64,000 nt of DNA. Origin: Bimastos eiseni. Its lineage: Eukaryota > Annelida > Clitellata > Crassiclitellata > Lumbricidae. The stretch is from positions 25,201,995-25,265,994 of the forward strand of contig OY365819.1 of NCBI GenBank assembly GCA_959347315.1, read 5' to 3'. Below the pieces are notes generated by a model, which was given only the letters and a program-made list of their open reading frames with translations, was not told the DNA's origin and ran no database searches. The stretch's first letter is position 1; each line of letters begins with the position of its first letter. Shown in pieces: positions 1-9,778 of this stretch. A program made the position numbers and the translations under genes.

Positions 1-1115
1 CGAGGGCTACAGGGCCCACGTGTATGGCGGATTTTAAAATGATCGTAACGTTAGTCTAGCTTTGGGCTCAAAGACGGACTTCGTAGGCTGATTTTTGAGA
101 CTAGGGGAAAATGGCGTGTATGAACGATCCGTTGGTCCCAAACTTGCTAGTCAGATACTTGGATGGGCGTGAGAAAACCCAGCATCAATGGCTCGCGCGA
201 TTATGGCTAGTTGCGCATGCGCAAGCTATTTATAGGATATATTTGGACTTGATCTGGCAAAAAATTTATTATACTCATTGTTTTAATTAACAGACGATTT
301 TGTTAAAACACAAATGTCACTGTTATCGCAATATTACTCCTCCGCCATAATTACTATGCATAGATTACGATTGCCTTACTCAACTAATATTGAACTTGCA
401 TGTGGGAAAAGTTAGTTCGACCATTGCAAGCTAAAGGCCGTGTGTTCGGCGATGCGATGTATACACTAGTGTTAAAACTCCGGATTAAACGAAGATCACC
501 GATAATAATAATTATCATTTTGTGACGGCGGAAACGTAGAAATTAATTAAGTTTATCGTCCGACAATAGCAGAGTGAACAATGATCTCTCTTAAACCTTC
601 CTTGAAGTCGGAAAATTCGACGAAGTGGACCAATCGAGACGACGGCCGCCATTTTACTTCACTAAGCCTGACTAGTAGATTTACGCCTGCCTGCCAGGTG
701 GACTAGCGCTAGTCGGGTTTTAGAGGACTTAGGCGTCTCCAAGAATCCCCGTACACGCTGATCTAGTTCTCTAGTCGTGTTTACAGCGAAAACTGGTCCG
801 GACTTGGACTTAGGCCCGTTTTCAAAGGCTTCATATACGTGGGCCTAGGATAGAGTGTTCTGGACTTGGAAGACATCAGAGGCCAATTTCAACGGCAGAG
901 GGCCATCAGCAGCAGGGCTTAGATCGTGACGTTCTTCGAGAAACAAGTCGACCTCTTTCAAGATAATTTCTAACTACAAGTAGATATATGTATGTATAGT
1001 TATTAATATATTTCTTTAACATCAAAGAAGGGTTCGTTGTTCGTGTTTGGCGATAGAGGGAACGAACTGTCACGGGTCGAGAAGGACCGTGACACACATA
1101 CATGTACTTGTAGAT
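1..1115. other. Left flank, no gene recognised
   Basis: I see no convincing coding sequence, RNA gene or transposon end here. A 65-codon open frame near 906-1103 has no recognisable similarity and unlikely composition. The capsid-like gene that starts at 1539 does not continue into this stretch, so the virus-like element appears to stop at about 1130. Confidence 0.5.
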
Positions 1116-1143
1116 ATTATTCTTTTCATCAATCTAGCTTCCA
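1116..1143 (-). repeat. Single unit of the 36-bp minisatellite at the capsid gene break
   Basis: The minus strand reads GGAAGCTAGATTGATGAAAA here. This is one base different from the core of the minisatellite that is tandemly repeated at 53.5-55.1, 57.8-58.5 and 59.9-60.2 kb. The TGATGA inside the unit supplies the stop codon of the capsid-like reading frame. It is therefore very likely the breakpoint of the virus-like element. Confidence 0.75.
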
Positions 1144-1539
1144 CAGTTGGTTAAGACCTTGCGCGAGAGCAAAGTCGTTGGGATATTTCAGTAAACCTAG
1201 CATCGTCGTGGCTTGACCCGGATGATAAACCGATTCGATGTCTTGACTCGAAAGGGCATACGATATCTGGTTGAACAGGTGCATGAGTCCGTTGTTGGTG
1301 ATGGCTACGGCGTCGGCATCGACGTACAAGGTTCCGCCTGCTTTAGTCAGCCTACCTTCGAATAACAGGTACGACTCGGAAGGATGACTACATAGATCTT
1401 GAAGTTCGATATTTATACGAATCTCACCGGCGCTGTTTAGATTCGTTCTCGCTACCGGCTCGCACTCGTGCCATTCGTATCTCTCGATTTCCTCGTCGGT
1501 TAAGGGAACGTTGGTAAATCTTAGAATATCCGATTGCAT
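1129..1539 (-). pseudogene. Truncated double-jelly-roll capsid-like protein, N-terminal part
   Basis: This 136-codon frame resembles the amino-terminal part of the hexon-like major capsid proteins encoded by Maverick and adintovirus-like elements. The central segment (about residues 57-116) follows the family pattern of an extended strand, an asparagine-rich loop (ITNNGLMHLFNQI), then a predicted strand-rich stretch. The family protein is normally several hundred residues long, so most of the protein is missing. The frame ends NQLWKLD-stop, and the last four codons and the TGA belong to a copy of a dispersed satellite unit. The gene lies 26 bases downstream of the preceding small basic gene on the same strand. 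The assignment rests on remembered family resemblance and gene context and is moderately sure. It could instead be a different virion protein. Confidence 0.5.
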
Positions 1540-1564
1540 CCTTTTAATAAGATAGGATATTATT

Positions 1565-2049
1565 TTAAACGACTTTCATCCCAGCTCCATTTAAACGTCG
1601 CACGAGATCTTGGATAGCTATAGCGTTCGATTTTTGGTGCGGTATTCCAGAACCGTAACCAGCCAGTAAATTATTTATGTTTATACCTTCGTTGTTGTTG
1701 ATGCCTCGCTCACCGATCAATCGCGCTGCTCTTTTGAGTAAGCGGTGTACGTACCTCCTGTGGTGGTGGTAATTGGTGGTAAAAGATTTAATAGTTTAGC
1801 CGCGGCTTTATCCACCAATCGCTTTCCGGCATCAATGGCTGCAGTCTTACCGACGTCGATCGCGGTAGATATTGTCTGCTTCCCGATTTGTTTCGCGGCA
1901 GCTTTACCAGCGTTGAACGCGGACGATGCAATCCGTTTTGCTGCATCAGATGCGAACATTCTTTTTAAAAATTTGGTTATCGTGTCGAATATTCCCTCTC
2001 CACCGATAACGTATCGTTTCTTAAACCTTCCTTTGGTAACGATCAGCAT
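1565..2049 (-). pseudogene. Small basic virion-type protein (pX-like), frameshifted
   Basis: The frame starts at ATG 2049, three bases after the stop of the upstream gene. It opens with a short hydrophobic, glycine-rich motif (YVIGGEGIFDTITKFLKRMF) followed by an Ala/Lys-rich amphipathic region (about residues 34-90). This looks like the small basic membrane-active or core proteins of adintovirus-type elements. The first frame stops near 1717. An overlapping frame resumes at about 1745-1760 and continues in good codons to a TAA at 1565-1567, ending in a segment containing AIAIQDLVRRLNGAGMKVV. One single-base indel near 1750 therefore breaks the gene. Function is inferred from composition and position only. 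Confidence 0.45.
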
Positions 2050-2051
2050 TT

Positions 2052-2950
2052 TTATAATCTCATCATTATGTTTTTATACCCGCCTTTATCGATGTAGCCT
2101 TGCCGTAGCAATTCATCGCATATACCGACAATCTCGTTTCTTAATCCCGTATTTCCCGCTGCGAAGCTAGCCATTCGTAGACCTAGCATGTCCACCAATG
2201 CATTAGGATCTTGTGGGAGAACGACGACTCCTTTGCCAGTCGCGGTGCCTTTTGTTTTCGCATCCCATATCAGTTTAATGATATTTCTGTACTTTCTGCT
2301 CTTGGACGATTTAGGTCTATTCGGATTATTCGGTTGTCTTATGCCGTTCGTCGATTCAAGTATCTCCTCGTACTCTTCGAGATCTTTGACCGTATATCGA
2401 CTTGTTTGGACTCTTCATCATTAATAACTCCCAGAGCCCCAGAGTTCCCGAGTACGTCGATTCGTCCACCGTTATATCGTCTTCCTGAATGAAAATTGGA
2501 CTGTCTCCAATGAAAAACTTTCCGTCTCTAGAATTTATACCGAAAGTAGTATCCGTAGACTTTTTGTCCAAGGCGTATTCTTTTAAATATTTTGTCCCGA
2601 TATCAGCTAATTCTAGAGTTCTGATATCCGAAACCGGTTCATCATCGAACGCTTTTATCGATGGGTACTGTGGATATTATACCGCTTTTATCGATGTAGC
2701 TAAAGCGGCTGGCAATGCTCGCAGCCTTTCTGCAGTTGCTTTCGAGCTCTGCTTTATGGTGCCTAGCTCTTTGGAAATTTCAGACTGAGAGTCGATGATG
2801 GGTTTGTAAGCCTTTTTTTAATTCTCGCTGTAGCCCCATATCCCCCAATTTCTCCGATAAAAAGTCTTGTTTTATATATTTTTTCAATTCGTTGTACTGT
2901 TCGACGATAAAGTCTCGTTTCACAGGTTCCTTAATTTTTAGAAACGACAT
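2052..2950 (-). pseudogene. Conserved virus-element protein of unknown function, multiply broken
   Basis: Coding sequence can be followed on the minus strand from an ATG at 2950 to a TAA at 2052-2054, but in several pieces. The first piece (2950-2783) is charged and helical. The middle piece around 2356-2571 has the ordered motif FGINSRDGKFFIGDSPIFIQ followed by LGLWELLMMKSP. The last piece, ending about 2052, is Lys-rich, then reads GVVVLPQDPNALVDMLGLRM and ends in a short helical tail. The pieces lie in different frames, so at least two indels or stops are present. I recognise this as a family repeatedly found beside the other genes of this element type in animal genomes, but I know of no assigned function. 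A structural or assembly role is an inference from the neighbours. Confidence 0.5.
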
Positions 2951-2984
2951 TTTTAAAAAGGTAGCATAATGTTTTAACACAAAC

Positions 2985-3554
2985 CTAGAACGTAAAACTC
3001 AACGTAGAACTCAACGAAGAACTCAACGTAAAGCCCAACGTAGAACGTAAACGGTTAACCTTTTTTAAAGCGTTAAATGTATCAAGTTCGCGCAGTATTA
3101 ACGAATATTCCTCGTTCGACATACTTCTGTCCTCTAAGGCATTCCAAACGAGCCCACTGATAGTATTGAGTTTCTCCTCTGCTAACGTCTCGATCCTTTC
3201 GTGTTTCTTTAGTTGTGGTGTGAGTTTTCGGTTGATTAGACCACCAATAAAACCCAAAGTGGTGACTGCTGAAGCTGTTATTCCTGCGGCCATCGCAATC
3301 GGTGCTGCAATCCCCGTACCTAGCAAACCAACTCCCGTCATAGCGAATGCCACCGTGGACATTGCTAAAACGTCTTTCATCACGTTGGCTATTTTTACTC
3401 CTCCGCGGTACTTTTTACTCAACGCCGCTCTTTTATTGCGTTCTTGAATTATCTCTTCTCGAATGTCTGTGATTTTTCGAAGTCGATACTCGTGCGCGAG
3501 TCCGTCGACTTCGTCTGTCGAAAAGCATGGTTGCTCGCGTTTTACTCTTCTCAT
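2985..3554 (-). CDS. Putative two-segment membrane protein of the virus-like element
   Basis: This is an apparently intact 189-residue frame, one of the few in the block without a visible lesion. Residues 1-57 are charged and helical, with an Arg/Glu/Lys-rich stretch. Residues about 59-110 form a long Gly/Ala/Val-rich hydrophobic region broad enough for two membrane spans (AFAMTGVGLLGTGIAAPIAM). Residues 111-165 are again charged and look like a coiled coil. The carboxyl end is low complexity (Leu/Ser/Thr) because the DNA at about 2990-3050 is a run of roughly 12-bp repeats; the original stop may have been altered there. The next gene on the strand begins 34 bases downstream. A virion or envelope membrane role would fit but is unproven. 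Confidence 0.45.
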   Translation of the reverse strand: MRRVKREQPCFSTDEVDGLAHEYRLRKITDIREEIIQERNKRAALSKKYRGGVKIANVMKDVLAMSTVAFAMTGVGLLGTGIAAPIAMAAGITASAVTTLGFIGGLINRKLTPQLKKHERIETLAEEKLNTISGLVWNALEDRSMSNEEYSLILRELDTFNALKKVNRLRSTLGFTLSSSLSSTLSFTF

Positions 3555-3566
3555 CTTTTCTTTTAA

Positions 3567-3988
3567 TTAGTCGATACATTTTCTTAAATGCCAATCGAAG
3601 CAATTAACGAGATAATAAACGTGGCAAAGAGGGTCTCCTTCGATTATGGTAACTGCGGAATCTGAGTTGTTTTGAATCGCAATCGTGAAATCGTCAACGG
3701 TTTCAGCAAAGGTTCCGTTATGAACGATGCATCCGACTGCTTTGATATTCTGTCTCAACGAAACCAGGCACACTCCTTTAGCCATTCGCACTCCTAGTCC
3801 TAGCGCTAGCGTGATCGACTCTCTAGGCTGAATAGTAATTTCATTTTGAGCAAATATCTGCCATCTCTGTCCTCCGTGTTATAAGGCTTGTGTACCACTT
3901 CTGCTTTCGGTCGCCAATCCGGACGTGTTCTAACCGAACTCGGACGAGCGGGTTTTGTAAACCCCATTTTGTGTATTGGTCTTGACAT
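3567..3988 (-). pseudogene. dUTPase-fold-like protein, frameshifted
   Basis: Two minus-strand frames (ATG 3988 to about 3845, then about 3845 to 3567) make one protein of roughly 140 residues once a single-base indel near a T run (3844-3847) is allowed for. The second half has the beta-barrel pattern of trimeric dUTPase-like proteins: a short Gly-rich strand before RMAKGVCLVSL, then VGCIVHNGTF, then TIAIQNNSDSAVTIIEGDPL, where the strand-turn-strand ends in an acidic-Gly-Asp turn. I do not see the full catalytic motif set of an active dUTPase, so it may be a structural relative. It lies between the membrane protein (12 bases away) and the glycine-rich virion-type gene. Confidence 0.45.
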
Positions 3989-4008
3989 TTCATATAGGAA
4001 ATTAAGTT

Positions 4009-4614
4009 TTATAGCAACCTCCCGATAATTGGAATGTTTTGGAACGGTGAATTAGGACCGAGTATAAGTCCTGTTCCTACATTTGCGAACCCAGGACCAT
4101 TACGGATATAAATTCCTTCTCCTGCGTTCTCTAATCCTTTTCCAGTCCACGGTTTCATGTAAAGACCCTCGGCGTGACGTACAATCTTTACGTTGTCATC
4201 TCTTTTGATGTATATGGCCCCTCCTCCCGAACCGCTTATTTTGTCTATAACTTTCGACCCAACCGATGCGCCTATACCGGTTAAAGCTCATGTCGCCAAG
4301 CTAGGTAATACGCTCGATAGAAGGAATTTACCTGCAGTTCCTAGAAAGGGTAGTATGGCGCCGATAAATCCACCTTCGACTCTCGCGGTTTGCATCAGTT
4401 GCGTTTTACTCATTTTAATCGTCGTTCCCTTACCACCTTGATACGCTTTGGTTAACTTATTGTCCTGCGCCCGAATAAGAGCTAAATCGTGTTCGCCGTG
4501 TATATCTGAGTGAGTTAATCGGATGTTAATGTCGGTTCCCACTTGAATGGATCTTGCAATGTTAGCCTTTTGCCCCTCCGAAAGATTAACTTTTACGTTT
4601 ACGTATCGACTCAT
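4009..4614 (-). pseudogene. Minor virion-type protein with hydrophobic and Gly-rich tail, one TGA stop
   Basis: The frame starts at ATG 4614 (MSRYVNVKVNLSEGQ) and reaches an in-frame TGA at 4288-4290. The same frame then stays open to a TAA at 4009-4011 and remains protein-like, so a single substitution truncates a protein of about 200 residues. The N-terminal region (residues 1-85) is strand and helix mixed with a conserved-looking Lys/Gly segment. Residues about 88-110 are hydrophobic (FIGAILPFLGTAGKFLLSSV). The tail is glycine-rich and ends near GLILGPNSPF. I recognise the family as a frequent neighbour of the other genes of this element class. A membrane-active minor capsid role is an inference from the hydrophobic segment. 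Confidence 0.5.
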
Positions 4615-4647
4615 TTTACATATAACAGATATAAACTTTTAATACTC

Positions 4648-5398
4648 TCACGCTTCTCTAATATGAAACCTTATAAATAGCTCCTCTCCCCTTAGGTTAA
4701 TCAGTTTTCCATTTTGATCTGGAAGCGTCGTTTCCATCGATGAAATCGTTGACAGAGTGATAGGTTGCTATATCAAATTTGTCGGTGCTTCGACAACCTT
4801 GTACCCGGGTCCCACGTTCGGGAAAAAGGAATAAATAACGTTTTCAGTCGTTCCATTCGTATACGAGGCTCCGATGATATCGCTCGTTATCCTTAAACTC
4901 GTAATACTCATTATATCGACCAAGTTCTCCAATTCGTTGTAACCCGCAGTGTATCTTTGGCTGTTGAACACGAGAATCGTTCTGATAGAATTCGGAGTCG
5001 TAAAATCTACCACGTAATTCTCTGCTACGTGCAAAACAGCCTTTAGCGTATTGTTGTTCGATTCCAACCCGATAGTGTGACTATCGCTTTGAATGTCGTA
5101 ATGGCCATCTTCTATCATGACTCTCTGCACGTATTCGTTTATATCCGTAATTTCGTAGCAGCCTTCTGGAACGTTTAAGTTGAACCACGTCTCTCCACCA
5201 TCCGGAGAATATCTGAAATTGTTGTTCGTCGCGTCGATATTAGGCCAAGAGTAGTACGTTTCAAGATTGATTAGGGCCATTTCATACTTTTTGTTTTTGT
5301 TGATCTCGGTCAACGGATTGAATCGAGTCCTTATTCGCGTACTCTTTACGAGCCGTCCTTTTCGTGATGTCGACGATCTTTTGTAGAAGAGCCTCCAT
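4648..5398 (-). pseudogene. Second capsid-like (possibly penton or jelly-roll) protein, frameshift and TAG
   Basis: The likely ATG is at 5396-5398 (MEALLQKIVDITKR), and a one-base frameshift near 5345 separates it from the main frame. The main frame then runs through KYEMALINLETYYSWPNID, a strand-rich middle, and FFPNVGPGYKVV near the end. A TAG at 4768-4770 interrupts it, but the same frame continues in protein-like sequence to a TGA at 4648-4650. The alternating short strands and loops suggest a jelly-roll protein of about 250 residues. I recognise it as a standard companion of the ATPase in these elements. Whether it is the penton or another capsid component cannot be told by eye. The downstream gene starts 34 bases later. 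Confidence 0.5.
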
Positions 5399-5457
5399 TG
5401 CTTTTATTATACTCTATTTTTAATCATTTATGAGGAAATGTAAAATTCGTGAAAACC

Positions 5458-6204
5458 TCATCTATGCTTTCCATTGTTCTTTTCACTCGTTTGATCAATC
5501 ACTACAAATTTGTGAGGAACTTTCAACGCTGTCTCGCATCGTTTTTTAAACTCCTCTTTAGGCATGTCCGTACTCACGTGATCGTTGTAGATGTGATTCA
5601 TATTTTTCAGGTCTTGGGGAAACAAACGGATAAAGTTTGCATTCTCTCTGATCGTCTGTCTCGGCAGTTTGAAATAATTCTGTGCGAGGTAAAAGCAATC
5701 CACGTAGCTATGTCTTCCTCTACTGTTATACGTCTCGCATTTGTTTTGTTTTTCTAACTGTAAATCGTCGAAAATCATCAGATTCTCCTTTCCACGATTC
5801 AACTCTCTCGAGTCTGGTACGTCTTCTGACGATTCGAACAACTTGCAATCCATATCGGATTTTTTATCTAATTGTTTGGCCATTTCCTCAACGATGAATG
5901 CTGGAGATACGTTGAGTCTCATGCTCTGGTCTTGGCAACCGAATAATCGGATGATCGATTCTGTCGGCATTATTTCTTCGAATGCGTTCTTAAGTATTTT
6001 ATACTCTGGTTGAAAGAAAGATCTACCGAAGACTTGTAGGTTATTGTAGTCTAACCATCCGGGTCTAAGAAGTAGATTATGCAGCAGAGTCGTCTTACTG
6101 CATCCAGATTTTCCTACGATCAGTCCTCTTATACTTCTAGGTAACAGAGGATTATTGAATCTTTTCGATATTTAATCGTTCCACGAAAAATCTTTCACTT
6201 CCAT
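5458..6204 (-). pseudogene. Packaging-type P-loop ATPase (A32/FtsK-HerA-like), one TAA stop
   Basis: The frame begins at ATG 6204 and hits a TAA at codon 11 (6172-6174). It then stays open to 5458 with clear ATPase features. A Walker A motif, GKSGCSKTT, lies at about 6088-6117. A Walker B motif, LMIFDD, sits near the middle of the remaining frame, followed by a segment rich in aromatic and polar residues (DCFYLAQNYF) as expected for the sensor region. The length of about 248 codons fits virion packaging ATPases. In related elements this enzyme drives DNA into the capsid. The gene starts 42 bases from the divergent integrase gene, so the two share a promoter region. The TAA is the only break I see. 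Confidence 0.7.
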
Positions 6205-6246
6205 CGTAGTCGTTTTAAGTATAAATAACATTGTATTTTAAAAAGA
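6205..6246. promoter_or_regulatory. Short divergent promoter between the ATPase and the PLA2-integrase gene
   Basis: Only 42 bases separate the two start codons. The plus strand has TATAAATA at about 6219-6226, some 21 bases before ATG 6247, and the minus strand is also AT-rich. Divergent early/late-type control is an inference from the spacing. Confidence 0.4.
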
Positions 6247-7463
6247 ATGTTCTGCGTTAAATGTAAGACACAAACCGAAAGTAAAAATATTCAGTGCGTC
6301 TTTAGTAAAAATGGACGTCCTATGCTCCGAAGCACGTGCGCCGTGTGCGGAATAACAAAGACGCAATTCGTGAAAGCTGCAGAAGGCGGTGATCTGGTCG
6401 GATCATTAAACTCAATCACTCGTAATATTAAATTGCCTTGGGCTAAATTCCTTGGTGAATAGCATCTTCCCGGTCACTCGTTTACGGGTTCAGGAACCAG
6501 ACTAGATTTGCGATTAAATCCCGACGGGATTCCGAAAGATTGGTCAAAGCCAATTGATAGAGTCGATAACGCCGCTTATCGCCACGATTTAGCTTACGAT
6601 CGGTATTCCGATGCAGCATCTAAGAATGTTGCTGATAAAGCGATGATAAACGAATTAAAGAACATTCCTAGTCCCAGCGCACGAGAGCGAATCGAGCGTA
6701 CTATCGTAAAACCTATCCTAGCCACCAAATCGAGTCTCAGGTTAGGTCTGTCCGATTTTATAAAACTTCAAAATTACAAGAAAAAGTCTCCGTTGAAATG
6801 GACCGATCAACTCGCCGAAGAATTACATAAGCCAGTTGAACAGCAATTTCGAAAAAGGAAGGTGTACGTAGGAGGTATCGATGAAATCTGGGCAGCTGAT
6901 TTAGTCGATATGCGGTCTTTCGCCGAAGATAACGATGGCATTAAATGGCTGTTGACTGTGATAGACGTATTTTCCAAGTACGGCTGGATTGCTCCGTTAA
7001 AAGATAAGAGCGGAAAATCAACGGCTGAAGGGTTTGCTAAGATACTCATGGGCAGCGGACGGAGACCGGAAAAACGTTGAGTAGATAAAGATAAAGAATT
7101 TTACAATAAAGACTTTAAGAAGTTGATCGAGTTGTATTCTACTGAGAACGAAGAAAAATCGTGCGTCGTCGGACGATGGAATCGAACGATGCGAGAAAAG
7201 ATGTTTAAATACTTTTCGTCTAATTCGACAAGAAGATATATCGACGTGTTAGATGTTATGGTCAACAGTTATAACGAAACTAAACATTCTTCCATTAAAA
7301 TGACGCCCGCTAAAGCCAGTAAGAAAGAAAACGAAAAGGGCGTCTGGATGAATTTATACTGCCGCGAAACTCCTGAACCCATTAAACCTAAATTCTTGAT
7401 CGGTGATAAGGTTAGAATAACGAAGAAAAAGACGACTTTTGAAAAGGGCTACACACCTAGATG
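6247..7463 (+). pseudogene. Zinc ribbon, phospholipase A2-like motif and integrase core in one frame (5' part)
   Basis: One reading frame runs from ATG 6247 to the Gypsy insertion point at 7463, broken only by TAG 6460-6462 and TGA 7078-7080. Residues 1-40 carry two CxxC pairs (FCVKCK and CAVCG), a zinc ribbon. A parvovirus-type phospholipase A2 signature follows, with the catalytic His-Asp pair in AAYRHDLAYDR (His at 6583-6585). The integrase core then begins with IWAADLVDM (first Asp 6898-6900). The second acidic residue is at 7084-7086, right after the TGA. The expected catalytic Glu before RWNRT is Gly (GGA, 7171-7173). The gene is cut within the segment KGYTPR by the LTR element and resumes at 19600. 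PLA2 motifs in parvoviruses aid endosome escape; that role here is only an analogy. Confidence 0.7.
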
Positions 7464-8061
7464 TGTAAGAACGCTGAAGGTTCTACTTAGACTAGCTCTA
7501 CTATTATATCAGATGTTGACGAGTAGATTATGCTAGGGGAAACTAGCTACACATAAAGAGACAGTTCAGATACAAACTATCTTTATTAAATACAGAGAAG
7601 AAGAGGTGATAATAATATATATATATAATGATTGTGACTAATACATAACTGTTACATGTACTTACTAATGCTAGTATGGGTGAGATGATAATGTCCAAAC
7701 CCTAAGATGATACGAGCTGACGAGCCTGACAAGATAGTTAGAGTTCTTCGGAAGTCAGACTGCAAAGTTCCTAACAGTGCTGTAGCTTATAAGAGACTTT
7801 CCTCAGCCAAAGAGGAAACTGGCCTATCCTAGATCAGACTACTTTGATTGACTAGTTACTGACCACTCAAGGATCAACTATTGACCACTCTAGCAATGAG
7901 GGCTGACTGCAACTGCTAGAGCCTACACGAGTGACTGACAGAACCTATACTGTCAGAATTAGTGAATGTTCAGCTAAACCTAATGTATAACAATGATCTA
8001 TATATATAAATTGTTCGAGGCTATCTATTGTAATGTAATGTACAGAATAATCACGGTTACA
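7464..8061 (-). repeat. Left LTR (3' LTR of the minus-strand Gypsy element)
   Basis: The 598 bases match the copy at 19002-19599 except for C at 7991 against T at 19529. Termini are TGTAA and TTACA. An AATAATATATATATATAA-type AT-rich block lies within. The near identity argues for a young insertion. Confidence 0.95.
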
Positions 8062-9778
8062 GTCGGTCGGCCTTTGAAAACCGAACCTCCTGGTTCGACA
8101 CAAGGTACAGTAACAAAACTAAGACTAAAGAACTATAGTCGTCTTGAATTCGTCTTTCTCTCATTGTCCCACATATCTTGTACAGAGTTAAACAGAAGAT
8201 CGTGTGAGAGTGATAGCGATGAGTTGGCTGTATATAATCGTCACAGCCGCCACGTGGAAGATGTGGATACGTTTCCCGTGACTCATCCGTAGACGAATTC
8301 AAGTCAAAGGATAACACGACTCGAGTATAACATGAAATGAAAACACAATCAGAAATGTTAAAAACACGCAATGTAATAAGAACACGGAAAATAGATATAT
8401 GTAATGCAGTGTAGAAACAAGACGATACAGAAGTTAAGCATCGAATTCTCGAACTAAAACATGTGAGGCGTGGCACATTAATTTTTGTCACGATCTGCGA
8501 GCTTAAATTATTCTCACATGTTCGACGAAGTTGATCTTAGACATTAAGTGAACAAATAGATGTTCTAAAATAATAATAATTATTATGCATAGTTTTTGCT
8601 ATGTATCGATAATGTTAGATAATGTATGATTAAAGCATTAAATAATGCTAACGCTAAAAAGTAAATATGCGTATCAATAAGGCACACGAAGAACTAAGTC
8701 TATTCAGACAACTCTGAAGTTATATAAATAAATAGGTTCACACTTATCGGGGGTCGGCCGCTGAAAACCGGGCCGCCTGGTCCGTAAAAATAAACAAATA
8801 GAAGAACAAAAGCAAAAAACACGATATAAGAAGAAATGTCCGTAAAATAGCGCGTATAAATATGTAAGCGGAAACCAACAAACACGAAAACGAAGGGACT
8901 ATAACATGTTTGTCCTGAAAACGCGTCGCTACAGAGAAGGACTGTTGACAATGGAAGTCATGTCGTCGTACAACGTACCACGAAGCGACGATGGATGAGC
9001 TTAGCGGTATGTGAAATGCACAGCCGACACGGTTGAGTGAAAGTTGACCGTGCTCATCCATAAGGCGTGTTCAAAGAGTCACGTAGAAAGAGTGCAACCC
9101 ATGTCGTAAAAATAAAACACAAACATGAGCATGAGCTATCATTGCAGCAATTGTAAAACGCTGAAACACCGTAAGTCTAATGCGTTCCGAAGTTGCGAAA
9201 CTAAGCCTAACGAAGATTAGGAAGGAACATAAAGATGATGCAAGCCAGGGAGAGTGGAAGAAAACGAAAATAAAATCAGAAGGGTTGACAATAAGGTCAA
9301 TAAGCGAAATGCGCTATAGAAGGTACGACCTGTCTGAAAGGACAATCAATGACAAGGAAACGAAAAAAAAGTCTAATAGCAGTGAAAGACTGAAAAAATG
9401 GTGTGTATAAACACAAAATGACACGAGACACGATGGTGTAGGACCCGCTGTTCGACGTTATAATGATAATAAGTAATAATGTTGATAATAAAAGACGGGA
9501 ATGGTGAAAAGAATAATATCGGGTGGGGTGTAATAGGAAAATGTGAGGTGGATGTATCTCGTTTACAAAGATCAAACAATTGTGAATATTCAGCCTGAGA
9601 GGAGGTTGATCAAGTCCACCAAACAATACCGATCCGACAATTATGTGACCAAATGTTAACAAGAGTGAATTTAGAAGTTGCGCGTCCGCAACGAGATAAT
9701 AATAAGTAATAGAGGGAATAATGTAATATCATGATAATAAACGAACGAGTTCTTGGAAATAATAAATGAAAATAACGT
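8062..9778 (-). other. 3' noncoding region of the Gypsy element
   Basis: No domain-bearing frame is present between the end of pol (9779) and the left LTR. No clear polypurine tract sits next to the LTR. The 34-base stretch beside the LTR (about 8066-8099) has a diverged second copy at about 8752-8785, both centred on TGAAAACCG. Confidence 0.6.

Noticed and set aside
1..1128. Continuation of the capsid-like gene or an inverted terminus of the virus-like element
   Set aside because: No matching coding sequence was found, and I could not pair this stretch with 19851-20400 as an inverted repeat.
4009..7080. Alternative genetic code or read-through to explain internal stops
   Set aside because: TAA, TAG and TGA all occur inside genes, frameshifts are present too, and the Gypsy and host exons show the same kind of decay.
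8057..9662. Several minus-strand frames after the end of pol
   Set aside because: No envelope-like features, signal peptide or domain. They look like chance frames in the 3' noncoding region.
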